A DNA stretch of 41,484 nucleotides, from positions 1-41,484 of the forward strand of contig CAMQVJ010000017.1 of NCBI GenBank assembly GCA_947038175.1, in the 5' to 3' direction. How positions within the stretch are numbered: the stretch's first letter is position 1; every line of letters starts with the position of its first letter. Positions 16,518 through 24,947 of this stretch are shown here, piece by piece. Origin of the DNA: an uncultured Desulfovibrio sp. (GTDB lineage Bacteria; Desulfobacterota; Desulfovibrionia; Desulfovibrionales; Desulfovibrionaceae). The translations under genes were made by a program, and so were the position numbers. Under the pieces are notes generated by a model. That model saw only the letters and a program-made list of their open reading frames with translations. It did not search any database and was not told where the DNA came from.

Positions 16518-18179
16518 TTATGCTTCTACTTTATCTTGTTTCATCATACGGCGCATAAGGCGTATAGTTTGCTCCATATTGTGTTCAGCTAACTGTAAAG
16601 CTCTCGCTTTGATTTCGTCAAGACTTGCAGAAGAATGTAGGAGATAATCTTCATCATCATCGGTACCCATCATACTTGTTCTAGCACTTTCAGCAACTTC
16701 TCTTGCTTCTTCTTCTTGAGCTTCATAAAGAGCGATTTGTTCTTCCGCTGAAGGTAAGCCTTCAAGACCTTCAAGCATTTCACCCGCTTCCACTTTTGGA
16801 CGAATAAGAGCAAGAATTGTAGGGCGAACAACAAGCATGATAAAGATGAAGGCAAGAAGAGCGACAAGTAAAGGAGTTCCCATTGTTCTAGCAAATTCAG
16901 CAAGCAATTCAACCGCATTAGGTTCAACAGGAAGTTCACTGTCACCAAAAGGCATATTGCTAATTTCGATGGTATCGCCACGAGCAAGGTCAAGGCCAAC
17001 TGCGTTTGCAACAAGTTGTTTTATTTGATTAATTTCAGCTTCATTACGTGCCACATATTCCCAAGCGCCTTCTGCATTTCTGGTATAATGTCCATCAACC
17101 GCTACAGCAACTGTAAGGCGTTCCACTGATCCCATTTGAGAAATAATGCTTTGTTCTTCTTTGTTGATTTCGTAGTTTGTGAGGCGTTCTTCACGGTTTC
17201 CGTCTTGGCTTGAAAGAGAGTTACCAAGGCCATCTCCACGAAAGTTGACATCAGCAGATTCTGCTCCAAGATTAGCACGGCCAGTTTGTTGCTCTTCTGT
17301 TCTTTGTTCTGAACGTATAACAGCACTTTCTGGGTCAAAAATTTCACGGCGAATAGTGCGTTGGCTGTAATCAAGGTCTGCACTTACTTTTGCGATAAGC
17401 TTGCCTGCACCAAGCACAGGAGAAAGAAGTTCTTGAATACGTCTTTCAAGGTTTGCTTCATAACGCAGGCGATAATCAAGTTGACTGCCGTCAACACTGC
17501 CTTCTTCTTTAGGAGAAAAAAGAGCTTTACCGTTATTATCACTAATGGAAACATTATTAGATTCAAGACCTTCGATAGACATTGTCAAAAGATTGACCAT
17601 TGCATCAATTTCTTTTTTATCCATGCGTTTGCCTGGTTCAATAAGGCGCAAAATAACAGAAGCAGAAGGCGGTTGTTGTTCTTCAATAAAAAGACTTCTT
17701 TCAGGAACAACCAAGTGAACACGAGCGCTTTCTACATTAGGAAATTCAGACATTGTACGTGCTATTTCACCTTGAAGCGCACGTTGATAATTGATACGTT
17801 GTACAAAATCAGTTTGTCCCATTTGCACTGTGTCGAAAATTTCAAAACCAATACCTTGTCCAACCAAGTTCCCTTCTCCAGCAACTTTGATTCGCAAATC
17901 GTAAACAGAGCCTTCAGGTACTTTTACAGTAGTACCAGCATCTGCAAGTTCATAAGGAGTATTATTAGCTTGAAGCAAAGTCACAACACGGTTAGCGTCT
18001 TCAGCTGAAAGCTTGCTATAAAGCGTTTGGAAATTCGGGCGGAGCATCCATGATGTCAAAACAACACCTAAAGCTATGGTAAAAGCTAGCCCACCGATCA
18101 TGAAGAATCGTTGACTTACGGAGAATTTTCCCCAAAATTCTTTTACTTTTTCAAGGCTTTGTTCTAGTACAGGATTCAT
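16518..18179 (-). CDS. fliF: flagellar M-ring protein FliF
   Basis: A 553-residue FliF, the membrane (MS) ring of the flagellar basal body and base of the export gate. One membrane helix lies at about 27-47 (FFMIGGLAFTIALGVVLTSW) and a second at about 433-455 (LLVALLAFIFIMLVVRPTILAL). Between them are the ring-building motifs (LYSKLSAEDANRVVTLL, RVHLVVPERSLFIEEQQPPSASVIL) and the periplasmic loop. The cytoplasmic tail ends in LAEHNMEQTIRLMRRMMKQDKVEA, the position of the FliG-binding helix. The usual neighbour fliG is absent downstream. Confidence 0.95.
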   Translation of the reverse strand: MNPVLEQSLEKVKEFWGKFSVSQRFFMIGGLAFTIALGVVLTSWMLRPNFQTLYSKLSAEDANRVVTLLQANNTPYELADAGTTVKVPEGSVYDLRIKVAGEGNLVGQGIGFEIFDTVQMGQTDFVQRINYQRALQGEIARTMSEFPNVESARVHLVVPERSLFIEEQQPPSASVILRLIEPGKRMDKKEIDAMVNLLTMSIEGLESNNVSISDNNGKALFSPKEEGSVDGSQLDYRLRYEANLERRIQELLSPVLGAGKLIAKVSADLDYSQRTIRREIFDPESAVIRSEQRTEEQQTGRANLGAESADVNFRGDGLGNSLSSQDGNREERLTNYEINKEEQSIISQMGSVERLTVAVAVDGHYTRNAEGAWEYVARNEAEINQIKQLVANAVGLDLARGDTIEISNMPFGDSELPVEPNAVELLAEFARTMGTPLLVALLAFIFIMLVVRPTILALIRPKVEAGEMLEGLEGLPSAEEQIALYEAQEEEAREVAESARTSMMGTDDDEDYLLHSSASLDEIKARALQLAEHNMEQTIRLMRRMMKQDKVEA

Positions 18180-18246
18180 AATCTTTCTCCAAATTCCGTT
18201 ATATTATAGCAAGGCATGTATAGATAAATTCAAACATTATATAAAC

Positions 18247-18585
18247 TTAGAATTGAATTCTACTCATTTCTTTATACGCTTCTAAAACTTTATTTCTCAC
18301 CGCTGATGTCATGCTTACCGCAACGCTTGCTTTTTGCATACTTATCATAAGTTCGTGTACGTTTTGAGTTTCACCAGAAGCGAATGCTGTTATCATACTA
18401 TTTTTCTCTTTTTGCAAGTTATTTACTTCACCTAGAGAATCTGTAAGCGTTTTATTGAAAGACTGTGGATCAATATTTGCATTTTTAGTAAGATCAATGG
18501 AACTGTTTGAAAACGTTTTTTGGGTATTTTGAAAATCACTCAAAGCTTTATTATAAGCTGTCAATCCATTTATTTGCATTCCCAT
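18247..18585 (-). CDS. fliE: flagellar hook-basal body complex protein FliE
   Basis: A 112-residue FliE, the junction between the M-ring and the rod and an early export substrate. The C-terminal half carries the family pattern: SLGEVNNLQKEKNSMITAFASGETQNVHELMISMQKASVAVSMTSAVRNKVLEAYKEMSRIQF. It sits between flgC (39 bases upstream) and fliF (67 bases downstream). GAGGAA precedes the start codon. Confidence 0.95.
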   Translation of the reverse strand: MGMQINGLTAYNKALSDFQNTQKTFSNSSIDLTKNANIDPQSFNKTLTDSLGEVNNLQKEKNSMITAFASGETQNVHELMISMQKASVAVSMTSAVRNKVLEAYKEMSRIQF

Positions 18586-18624
18586 TGTATTTTCCTCTTT
18601 CTGCTTATATCGTATTTATTTTAT

Positions 18625-19065
18625 TTATTTGCCAATTTCTAAAGCTTTTGAATACATAGCTTTTATCGTATCAATTGCGGTGGCGTTTGCGTCAAAATTC
18701 CGTTGTGCTGTCATCATCATCGCCATTTCTTCCACCACGTTGATATCAGGGTAATGCACATAGCCTTTTTCATCTGCATCGGGGTGTCCAGGTTCGTAAA
18801 CTAATTTCTCAGGGCGTGAATCTGTTGCTATCCCTTTGACTTTGACCCCTTTGACTTCCCTATCCAATTCTGTGCGCATATGTTTTCCAAAAGGATCATC
18901 TAAGGAGCTGACTTCTTTGATTACTGATTTTCTTTGATAAGGCCCTGATCCGCCAGCGATTCTTGTCGTTTTTGCATTGGCAAGGTTCATAGCTGTTATA
19001 TTAAGTTGTGTGCGTTCTGCTGAGAGACCTGATGCGCTAAGATCGAGTGCTGTCATGAAATCCAT
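18625..19065 (-). CDS. flgC: flagellar basal-body rod protein FlgC
   Basis: A 146-residue proximal rod protein. The N-terminal rod signature (LDLSASGLSAERTQLNITAMNLANAKTTR) and the C-terminal coiled-coil segment (INVVEEMAMMMTAQRNFDANATAIDTIKAMYSKALEIGK) are both complete. The ATG overlaps the flgB stop by one base (TAATG), so the two are translationally coupled. Confidence 0.96.
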   Translation of the reverse strand: MDFMTALDLSASGLSAERTQLNITAMNLANAKTTRIAGGSGPYQRKSVIKEVSSLDDPFGKHMRTELDREVKGVKVKGIATDSRPEKLVYEPGHPDADEKGYVHYPDINVVEEMAMMMTAQRNFDANATAIDTIKAMYSKALEIGK

Positions 19066-19478
19066 TAGACTTTACCTGCCTCTGCAATTATGGTTTTTAG
19101 TCCGTCATAACCGCTTTTTGTAATCTGTGATAATGTATTGTATTGTAAGTTATTTTGAGCCATTTTTACCATTTCTTTATCAATATTGACTCGGTCTTCA
19201 CCGTGTGCCTTACGAGGCATAAAACGTCTTGTCCAGTCTGCTGAAAATGTTCCGCTATCAAATATTGATGGCATGTGGCCGCCGCTTGTTCTTGCCATTT
19301 TTCCTTTTGCATCTAAATTGAGTGCATCTTGGAGTTCGTCTTCAAATTTCAATTCAAGCGGTTTATAATTTGGCGTATTTACGTTGGAAATATTGCCCAT
19401 AATCACATTTTGTCGTTGTAACTGCATATCCATGACACGACTGACAATTCGCATGTGATCTTGATCTAAACTTTTCAT
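19065..19478 (-). CDS. flgB: flagellar basal-body rod protein FlgB
   Basis: Proximal rod protein of 137 residues with the NVIMGNISNVNTPNYKPLELKFEDEL signature and the closing VNIDKEMVKMAQNNLQYNTLSQI segment. An ATG two codons upstream (19484) abuts the AAGGAG directly. The ATG at 19478 is chosen because it gives a six-base spacing. It is the first gene of the flgB-flgC-fliE-fliF operon and is preceded by a sigma-54-type promoter. Confidence 0.95.
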   Translation of the reverse strand: MKSLDQDHMRIVSRVMDMQLQRQNVIMGNISNVNTPNYKPLELKFEDELQDALNLDAKGKMARTSGGHMPSIFDSGTFSADWTRRFMPRKAHGEDRVNIDKEMVKMAQNNLQYNTLSQITKSGYDGLKTIIAEAGKV

Positions 19479-19516
19479 AGGCATCTCCTTTCATTTCATT
19501 AGAATAATTATGTATA

Positions 19517-19532
19517 AGCACATACCATGCCA
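19517..19532 (-). promoter_or_regulatory. sigma-54-type promoter of the flgB operon
   Basis: On the minus strand the sequence TGGCATGGTATGTGCT has GG and GC separated by exactly ten bases, and it is close to the TGGCACG-N4-TTGCW consensus. Transcription would start near 19507, about 29 bases before the flgB ATG and just ahead of its AAGGAG. Sigma-54 control of early basal-body genes is common in polar flagellates. An enhancer-binding activator is expected elsewhere. Confidence 0.7.
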
Positions 19533-19666
19533 AACATACTTATATATTAAATTTCAATATGTTATACATAAAAATAAATAGTAAAACTAAAAGGCAAAAA
19601 TCATTCGCCAGTTTTTTGACAAATAAAACAAAGATATAATAAAGCAAAATCAGCAGCAATCCAACT

Positions 19667-19800
19667 GCATGCTCTGTCACATGTGCAGGCTAATGTAACG
19701 CTGTCACGTGTGTGTCCCAAAGTATGCTCTGTTATTTGTGTGCTCCAAAGTACGCTCTGTCATTTCTGAGACCTAACGTAGCGCTATCACTTCCGTAAAC
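19667..19800. repeat. five imperfect 28-bp tandem units
   Basis: Units begin at 19667, 19695, 19722, 19750 and 19778, and share GTANGCTCTGTCAYTTSTG followed by a CYAAA-like end. Unit two is one base short and unit five is cut at about 23 bases. The array lies in the 436-base gap upstream of the flagellar operon, beyond its promoter. It could be an activator-binding array or a decayed minisatellite. Confidence 0.75.
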
Positions 19801-19821
19801 AATCTACGAGCATTTAAAATA

Positions 19822-19862
19822 CAAAACACCCATAACAGCTTAACTATTATGGGTGCTTTTGT
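19822..19862 (-). terminator. terminator after the SDR gene
   Basis: CAAAACACCCATAA (19822-19835) pairs with TTATGGGTG-C-TTTTG (19848-19862) with one bulge. On the minus strand it is followed by TATTTT. Confidence 0.8.
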
Positions 19863-19920
19863 ATTCATTCTGCCTAACGGCAGTCACACGGGAATTTATA
19901 TCTAAATGTATGGTCGAGTC

Positions 19921-20643
19921 TTATGCATCTTGTCTTGTGTCTGCAATTTGAATTTCTCTCAAATTCACACCTTGTGGCAATTCGTAAGCAAATTTAATGG
20001 TTTTAGCCACATCTTCCGCTGTGATACTGCCGACGCCAGTTGCTGCTTTCCAATCAGAATATGCCGCTTTTATATCATCGCTTGTGGTATGGCCTACAAG
20101 TTCTGTATCTACAGCACCAGGGCAAATACGCATAACTCTTACATTATGTGATGAAAGTTCGCCACGTGCTACTTCAGATAAACCAACAACGCCGTATTTA
20201 GTTGCGCAATACGCAGCATGATTTCCGAAGGGTTTAACGCCTGCGATTGAGGAAAGATTTATGATAGTTCCGCCTTGTCTTTCTTTCATATCAGGCATAA
20301 CAATTTGCATACCGTGCATAACGCCCATCACATTAACATCAAGCATTCTTTGCCATTCTTCAGTGCTTTGCGTTTCAAGATTTCCAAGAAGCATAATCCC
20401 TGCATTGTTGATTATCAAATCAGTTTTACCGTAAACGCCTTCCGCTTTTCTAATCGCTGATTCTAAAGCGGCTCTGTCCGTAACGTCCACTTTTTCGCAA
20501 ATGGTATCGGAGAGCTTAAGCTCTTTTAGAAGGTCAATTCTTCTTGCTATAAGTAAAAGAGGGTACCCTGCTTTATTAAATTCTAATGCCAATGCTTTAC
20601 CAAACCCTGAGCTTGCGCCTGTAATTACGACTAATTTTTTCAT
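19921..20643 (-). CDS. short-chain dehydrogenase/reductase (SDR)
   Basis: A 240-residue classical SDR using NAD(P)H. The cofactor motif TGASSGFG is at 9-16, followed by the NNAG motif (79-82), the catalytic serine in NLSSIAG (131/132), and Y145-X3-K149 in YCATK. The PG motif follows (ICPGAVDTEL). The arginines after the second strand (IARRIDLL) suggest NADP(H). The closest well-known group is the YdfG-like serine/3-hydroxy acid dehydrogenases, but the substrate is uncertain. A TACT-N5-AGTA palindrome about 130 bases upstream matches one beside the hxlR-type gene, so it may belong to that regulon. Confidence 0.88.
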   Translation of the reverse strand: MKKLVVITGASSGFGKALALEFNKAGYPLLLIARRIDLLKELKLSDTICEKVDVTDRAALESAIRKAEGVYGKTDLIINNAGIMLLGNLETQSTEEWQRMLDVNVMGVMHGMQIVMPDMKERQGGTIINLSSIAGVKPFGNHAAYCATKYGVVGLSEVARGELSSHNVRVMRICPGAVDTELVGHTTSDDIKAAYSDWKAATGVGSITAEDVAKTIKFAYELPQGVNLREIQIADTRQDA

Positions 20644-20771
20644 ATTAAAATTCTCCTTTAATATATCATTTTAAAAGTTATGTACTATTTGCTTTTACAT
20701 TAACGTCATACAACGTATAATATAAATAATTCCTTCGAAAAATTCATAAAATTTAACATAATAGTAATTAG

Positions 20772-20784
20772 TACTATTGCAGTA
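20772..20784. promoter_or_regulatory. candidate HxlR operator upstream of the SDR gene
   Basis: TACTATTGCAGTA has the form TACT-N5-AGTA, the same half-sites and spacing as the palindrome at 21362-21374. This form resembles boxes described for the HxlR-family regulator YodB. The 20644-20958 gap holds no gene. Confidence 0.5.
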
Positions 20785-20958
20785 CACATTATTATAATCG
20801 TGAACGAACACAAGTCAATGAGGCACATTTTATTCAGTAGCTGAACTGAAGGTTACTAATATAAAATATTTACTTATTCTAGAAATAATACGAATTAGAT
20901 AATATCACAATAATAGCAAATAATGTCTGGGTATTGTTTATCCCACTACAAACAAGTA

Positions 20959-21348
20959 TTACTCGTTTGCACTCTCATGCTCAAGCTTCTCATTCCCACA
21001 CTGCGGGGCGGTCAAAATAAACTTCTCATCCATATTATGATAGCCCCAATCACACATGGCCTCTAATATTGGAAGAATAGAGCTGCCCTTTGCAGTGATA
21101 GAATACTCCACCCTTGGGGGAATTTCAGAAAAAGCTTTTCGGCTAATCATGCCATCCGCCTCTAATTCCCTAAGCTGATTGGTGAGGGTTTTTTGCGAAA
21201 TTTGCGTGATTGAGCTCATAAGTTCCTTGAATCGCTTTGTTCCTTCAGTAATCAACAAATAAAGAATCAACGGTTTACACTTACCACCGATGATTTTTAG
21301 CGTAATTTCCATCTCGCATCCAACGGTGATTTTGTCCTCTATTTTCAT
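20959..21348 (-). CDS. HxlR-family transcriptional regulator
   Basis: A 129-residue winged-helix regulator of the HxlR (DUF24, MarR-like) family. Typical elements are the single N-terminal cysteine C11 before a helix, GGKCKPLILYLL, KRFKELMSSITQISQKTLTNQLRELEADGMI (the DNA-binding core, about 38-68) and the wing VEYSITAKG. In relatives such as YodB and HypR the N-terminal cysteine senses quinones, aldehydes or disulfide stress, so a similar role is likely. It is divergent from an aldo/keto reductase and upstream of an SDR, both of which reduce carbonyls. Confidence 0.9.
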   Translation of the reverse strand: MKIEDKITVGCEMEITLKIIGGKCKPLILYLLITEGTKRFKELMSSITQISQKTLTNQLRELEADGMISRKAFSEIPPRVEYSITAKGSSILPILEAMCDWGYHNMDEKFILTAPQCGNEKLEHESANE

Positions 21349-21360
21349 TCATTACCTCCA

Positions 21361-21417
21361 TTACTCTAAGAGTAAACAATGTGCCTTATTGACAATTCAC
21401 TCTTATCAAACTAGATT
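21361..21417 (+). promoter_or_regulatory. operator palindrome and promoter between hxlR-type and aldo/keto reductase genes
   Basis: TTACTCT-A-AGAGTAA (21361-21375) is a perfect palindrome containing TACT-N5-AGTA. Just downstream lies TTGACA (21389-21394), a 17-base spacer, and TAGATT (21412-21417), a plausible promoter for the reductase. The palindrome is 13 bases before the -35 box and close to the regulator's own start, so it could control both directions. Confidence 0.6.
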
Positions 21418-21505
21418 TATTCCTATTGAAGTAGTTTATACTATTATAGGATTAAAATCAACATACCGTAAAAGTCAAATAAAAAATAGAACAATAGGAA
21501 TCATT

Positions 21506-22660
21506 ATGGAATATAGAACACTAGGGCGAACAGGCTTGAAAGTGGGTGAAATTGGTATTGGTGGGGAGTGGTTCAATGGGCTTTCCTCCGAAGAGAGCAC
21601 GAATATCATTGATGCTGCCATTCTAAACGGTATGAATTTCATTGATGTTTTTATGCCACAAGCCGCCACGAGAGACAATATTGGCACAGCGCTAAAAGGC
21701 CGAAGAGATAAATTCATCATTCAAGGGCATCTTTGCACCGTTTTTGAAGATGAACAATACGGGCGAACCCGTGATATCACAAAGACAAAAAAATCTTTCA
21801 ATGACCTATTAGAACGACTGCATACAGATTACATAGATATCGGTATGATTCATTATGTGGATAGTGACGAGGACTACGCTTCCGTTTTTGAAACCGAAAT
21901 TATAGAATACGCCAAAGAATTAAAAGAGAAAGGCATCGTTAGATACATCGGAATGAGTTCACACAACCCAACTATTGCGCTCAAAGCAGTGGAAAGTGGA
22001 TTAATTGATGTCTTGATGTTCAGCATAAATCCAGCCTATGATATGGAAAAATCCGATTCTAATATTGAAGATTTAATGGAATACAAAGATTTAAAAGAAA
22101 GCACATGGACAGTGGATAGCGCACGACAAAAACTATACACCGCTTGCGAAAACATTGGTGTTGCCATTACCGTCATGAAGCCTCTAGGGGCAGGCAGTTT
22201 ATTAGCAGCAGAAAGCTCCCCCTTTGGCGTTGCCATGACTGTTCCGCAGTGTATCCATTATGCACTTGGGAGAAATGGCGTCAAGGTTGTTATTATTGGA
22301 TGCCACACCGTTCCCGAGGTTTTAGAAGCCGTTCGCTATTATAACGTCGATGATAAAGATAAAGAATATGGGCATATTTTTACAAAAAATAACTCCATTA
22401 AAATGGTAGGCAGATGTATGTACTGTAACCATTGTCAGCCATGCCCCTCACATATCGACATAGCCGCAGTCACCAAGTTTTTAGACTTAGCTTCGCAACA
22501 AGACAGCGTTCCCGATACCGTAAATCAACATTATTTCGCCATGAAAACCAATGCAAATAATTGTATTATGTGCGGAAAATGCGAACCTAATTGCCCGTTT
22601 AGCGTGGAAATTCGAGAAAACATGAAAAAAGCGAAAGAGATGTTTAAAGCGAATATTTAA
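21506..22660 (+). CDS. aldo/keto reductase with C-terminal 4Fe-4S ferredoxin domain
   Basis: A 384-residue two-part enzyme. The first 270 or so residues form an aldo/keto reductase barrel (MEYRTLGRTGLKVGEIGIGG; the DYIDIGMIHYVDS strand; GIVRYIGMSSHNP; TVMKPLGAGSL). The rest holds two cysteine clusters, CMYCNHCQPCPSHIDI and CIMCGKCEPNCPF, enough for two iron-sulfur clusters. Such proteins are common in anaerobes, and their electron partners are mostly unknown. The frame is open 72 codons further up. The ATG at 21506 is chosen because AGGAA lies eight bases before it and the protein then begins as the family does. Confidence 0.9.
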   Translation: MEYRTLGRTGLKVGEIGIGGEWFNGLSSEESTNIIDAAILNGMNFIDVFMPQAATRDNIGTALKGRRDKFIIQGHLCTVFEDEQYGRTRDITKTKKSFNDLLERLHTDYIDIGMIHYVDSDEDYASVFETEIIEYAKELKEKGIVRYIGMSSHNPTIALKAVESGLIDVLMFSINPAYDMEKSDSNIEDLMEYKDLKESTWTVDSARQKLYTACENIGVAITVMKPLGAGSLLAAESSPFGVAMTVPQCIHYALGRNGVKVVIIGCHTVPEVLEAVRYYNVDDKDKEYGHIFTKNNSIKMVGRCMYCNHCQPCPSHIDIAAVTKFLDLASQQDSVPDTVNQHYFAMKTNANNCIMCGKCEPNCPFSVEIRENMKKAKEMFKANI

Positions 22661-23195
22661 TACCTCAAACATTAAGTATCTGACGCTTACAATATTATTG
22701 ATTACCGAGGGGATTATAAAGCATATGATGCTTGCCTACACTACCTCATCAGCAAAACGCATTCAAAACATCCATAGAACAATCAACATCTTGACTCTTG
22801 AATGATAATACTTATTCTAAAAGAATACAGAGTTGCCACTAATACAATTCAAACATAAACGCTATTACCAGTAATTGAACACAGAGAGATGCGGACACAG
22901 TTTAATACATAAGCATAAGCAAAGAATGAGTGTTAATGGATTGAATAATGACAGAGCTTGTGTGAAGCTCAAAAGAGTGAGTAGCTGCGCTAATAATATA
23001 ATATTACGTATCTCTATATAAAACAGACTTGAACACATAACAATCAGTACCTAAGAACCTCTTTTCTCTGTGTCAAATAAAGTACTAATATTCCAATAAG
23101 CTAATCGAATATAAAGTTGAAAAACACATAATAATTATTTAAGTATATTATATAGTAAACTTTACATTACTTGACATCTATTCAAACATTCCTAT
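22661..23195. other. AT-rich stretch without recognisable genes
   Basis: About 530 bases between the reductase and the promoter of the three-gene islet. I see no convincing ORF, RNA gene or strong hairpin. A TTG-initiated 62-codon frame at 23171-23359 has no ribosome binding site. This may be the left flank of an acquired segment, but no integrase or clear attachment repeat is visible. Confidence 0.5.
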
Positions 23196-23224
23196 TTGAC
23201 AAAATGAATATGCAGGATTACATT
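23196..23224 (+). promoter_or_regulatory. possible promoter of the three-gene islet
   Basis: TTGACA (23196-23201), a 17-base spacer and TACATT (23219-23224) make a reasonable sigma-70 promoter. The transcript would have a leader of about 155 bases before the first gene. Confidence 0.4.
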
Positions 23225-23386
23225 CATAACATAATTGGAAAAAGGTTTTGCACTTATAGGCTTATTAGAAAATTAATGAGACTGAAGGTATCTTGTTTAG
23301 GCAATATGCAGAAATACACGTTGTGTTATTATTGTATTCGATACACTAATTTATTTTAGAGCGATAAAACTTTTACGAAGTAGTTT

Positions 23387-23848
23387 ATGACAAAAAACAA
23401 AGAAATTTTACATATGAAATTCCCTCTGCTGTTTCAAACAAAACTAAACAGTGGTGACATTACTTTTCCAAATGACACTCAGTATCATTATACAAACATA
23501 ACAGCATATAGGTGTATTGAAAGAATTGCTTCCGACACATCTCCTGTTACCAGAAATGATTTTAAGTCATATTTTGAACTAAATAAACACCCAAAAGGTA
23601 AGCGTTTTCGTGGACAAAGCAATGAATTTTATGCAGACTATTATGGAGTCTCTTTGTTTACGGAAAAAACTCAACTTGCTAATGTAATGAAACTACCAAA
23701 ACCCAATAAAAAGTTGTGTGTTGGTGACGTGCACTCCGACGGAGGTCCTCAACTAACTAACGTCAATAATGCGCATATATGTTGGTGGTTATTTGAAGAT
23801 GCTATACTAAATGGGTTTAGTATAGAAGAGGAACATAATTATGTCTGA
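23387..23848 (+). CDS. unknown protein, candidate toxin of a toxin-antitoxin-chaperone operon
   Basis: A 153-residue soluble protein with no signal peptide or membrane helix. I do not recognise the family with confidence. Features seen are YHYTNITAYRCIERI at about 33-47, RFRGQSNEFYADYYGVSLFTE at about 73-93, and GDVHSDGGPQLTNVNNAHICWWLFEDA at about 113-139. The early H-Y-T and the mid-protein YGVSLFTE are loosely like ADP-ribosyltransferase-fold toxins, but this is a guess. The ATG at 23387 has a poor ribosome binding site, and M10 is an alternative start. Its last eight bases overlap the next gene, so the two are coupled. Position one before a SecB-like gene makes it the likely toxin. Confidence 0.6.
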   Translation: MTKNKEILHMKFPLLFQTKLNSGDITFPNDTQYHYTNITAYRCIERIASDTSPVTRNDFKSYFELNKHPKGKRFRGQSNEFYADYYGVSLFTEKTQLANVMKLPKPNKKLCVGDVHSDGGPQLTNVNNAHICWWLFEDAILNGFSIEEEHNYV

Positions 23849-24485
23849 TGAACCGTGCTTTATCCTTGACTCTGAGTATTTACAATTAGAGAAAATACTT
23901 ATTCAATACAATGGTATACCCATTTATTATATTTGTACTGACCGCAATCACAATTACTATATTGTGTTATGCGTTGATATAGATAATGAAAAATACTATA
24001 TAGTTAAAAGTTCTGTTAATAGAATATTAGATCTACTAACTGGAAAAATAACGATGAGGAATATACTTCTTGCGCAAAGGACTTATTGGGAGGTTTTAGT
24101 TGGAGATTCTATCGAGAACGATGTTTCTCAATTGAAAGTCACCTCCAAAATAGACCATTCACTTTTGCCTATCGAAGATTCTAATTTTATATTAGTAACA
24201 GAGGAATTGAAAAAGTATTGTGATATCATTAGAGATATCGTATTTCCAGAAACTGATTATTCAAGTCTCATAAACAATAGCGATAGCCACTTTAAGTCCT
24301 ATTACACCTTTTGTGTTGAGGAAATAAACAGTAGAAATATTGAATTGATACCTAGCGATGATATAAATAATATATCATATAAAACAAGATTCCAATACAC
24401 TCATTCTTCTTCCTCTTCTTTTTCTTCCATTGATTCATTAGAATCAACAACATACTGCCACGATTTAAATAAAACAGCAGCTTAG
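23841..24485 (+). CDS. unknown protein, candidate antitoxin (possible DUF6575-like)
   Basis: A 214-residue protein starting ATG at 23841 behind AGAGGAA, which lies inside the end of the upstream gene. The first 90 or so residues have a strand-rich pattern (LEKILIQYNGIPIYYICTD, YYIVLCVDIDNEKYYIVKSS, LLTGKITMRNILL). This reminds me of the uncharacterised DUF6575-like proteins. From about residue 188 it ends in a serine-rich, probably disordered tail (HSSSSSFSSIDSLESTTY). In chaperone-dependent antitoxins a C-terminal tail (chaperone-addiction segment) is what the SecB-like partner holds, and this tail is a natural candidate. The gene is AT-rich like its neighbours. Confidence 0.6.
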   Translation: MSDEPCFILDSEYLQLEKILIQYNGIPIYYICTDRNHNYYIVLCVDIDNEKYYIVKSSVNRILDLLTGKITMRNILLAQRTYWEVLVGDSIENDVSQLKVTSKIDHSLLPIEDSNFILVTEELKKYCDIIRDIVFPETDYSSLINNSDSHFKSYYTFCVEEINSRNIELIPSDDINNISYKTRFQYTHSSSSSFSSIDSLESTTYCHDLNKTAA

Positions 24486-24497
24486 GCCGAGGTAAAC

Positions 24498-24902
24498 ATG
24501 AAAAATGATATAAGTAGTGAGCTATTAATGAATAAATTATTTTTTGATAAGCTTAAGTTTACCCGAGAAGGTTTTAAAAATGATGCCTCAGTTTTCGAAC
24601 TCAGTCTGAAGTGTGAAATCAAAAAAAGTACAGTTGACGAGAGTTATAAAATTGAATTATCATTATTCGGCAAAAAAGCAAATGAATATACTCTAGAAAT
24701 CTTACTAGTTGGACTTTTCACTTTCAGAACAGATGGGCAGCTTGATGACAACACGAAAAAAACCATAATTGAGAAAAACACCGTTGCTATTATGATGCCA
24801 TATATGCGAAGCCAAGTTTCTTTATTAACTGCACAGCCTGAAATGGATTGCGTTGTTTTACCAGCTTTTAATATTAATCAAATGATTGATTCTCAAAAAT
24901 AG
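24498..24902 (+). CDS. SecB-like chaperone
   Basis: A 134-residue protein whose C-terminal half is clearly SecB-like. Residues 94-130 read as the SecB core: NTVAIMMPYMRSQVSLLTAQ, then VVLPAFNINQMI, corresponding to the family's A-L-PY-R-vs--t ... LPPINF pattern. The N-terminal half shows LKFTREGF, then alternating strands (VFELSLKCEI, YKIELSLFG, YTLEILLVGLFTF), as in SecB. Housekeeping SecB serves export, but this copy is third in a tight operon after two unknown genes. That layout is typical of SecB-like chaperones devoted to toxin-antitoxin control (Rv1957 of M. tuberculosis, CmdC). GAGGT precedes the ATG, 12 bases after the previous stop. A terminator follows. Confidence 0.85.
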   Translation: MKNDISSELLMNKLFFDKLKFTREGFKNDASVFELSLKCEIKKSTVDESYKIELSLFGKKANEYTLEILLVGLFTFRTDGQLDDNTKKTIIEKNTVAIMMPYMRSQVSLLTAQPEMDCVVLPAFNINQMIDSQK

Positions 24903-24947
24903 CAGCTTGTTTATTAAAAAATAAGAAGATAAGAGTTCAATTAGAAT

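Noticed and set aside
19667..19800. Possible CRISPR array
   Set aside because: The units are contiguous and degenerate, with no unique spacers of constant length and no cas genes nearby.
23171..23359. 62-codon ORF before the three-gene islet
   Set aside because: It has a TTG start without a ribosome binding site and no recognisable motifs. It also covers the likely promoter.
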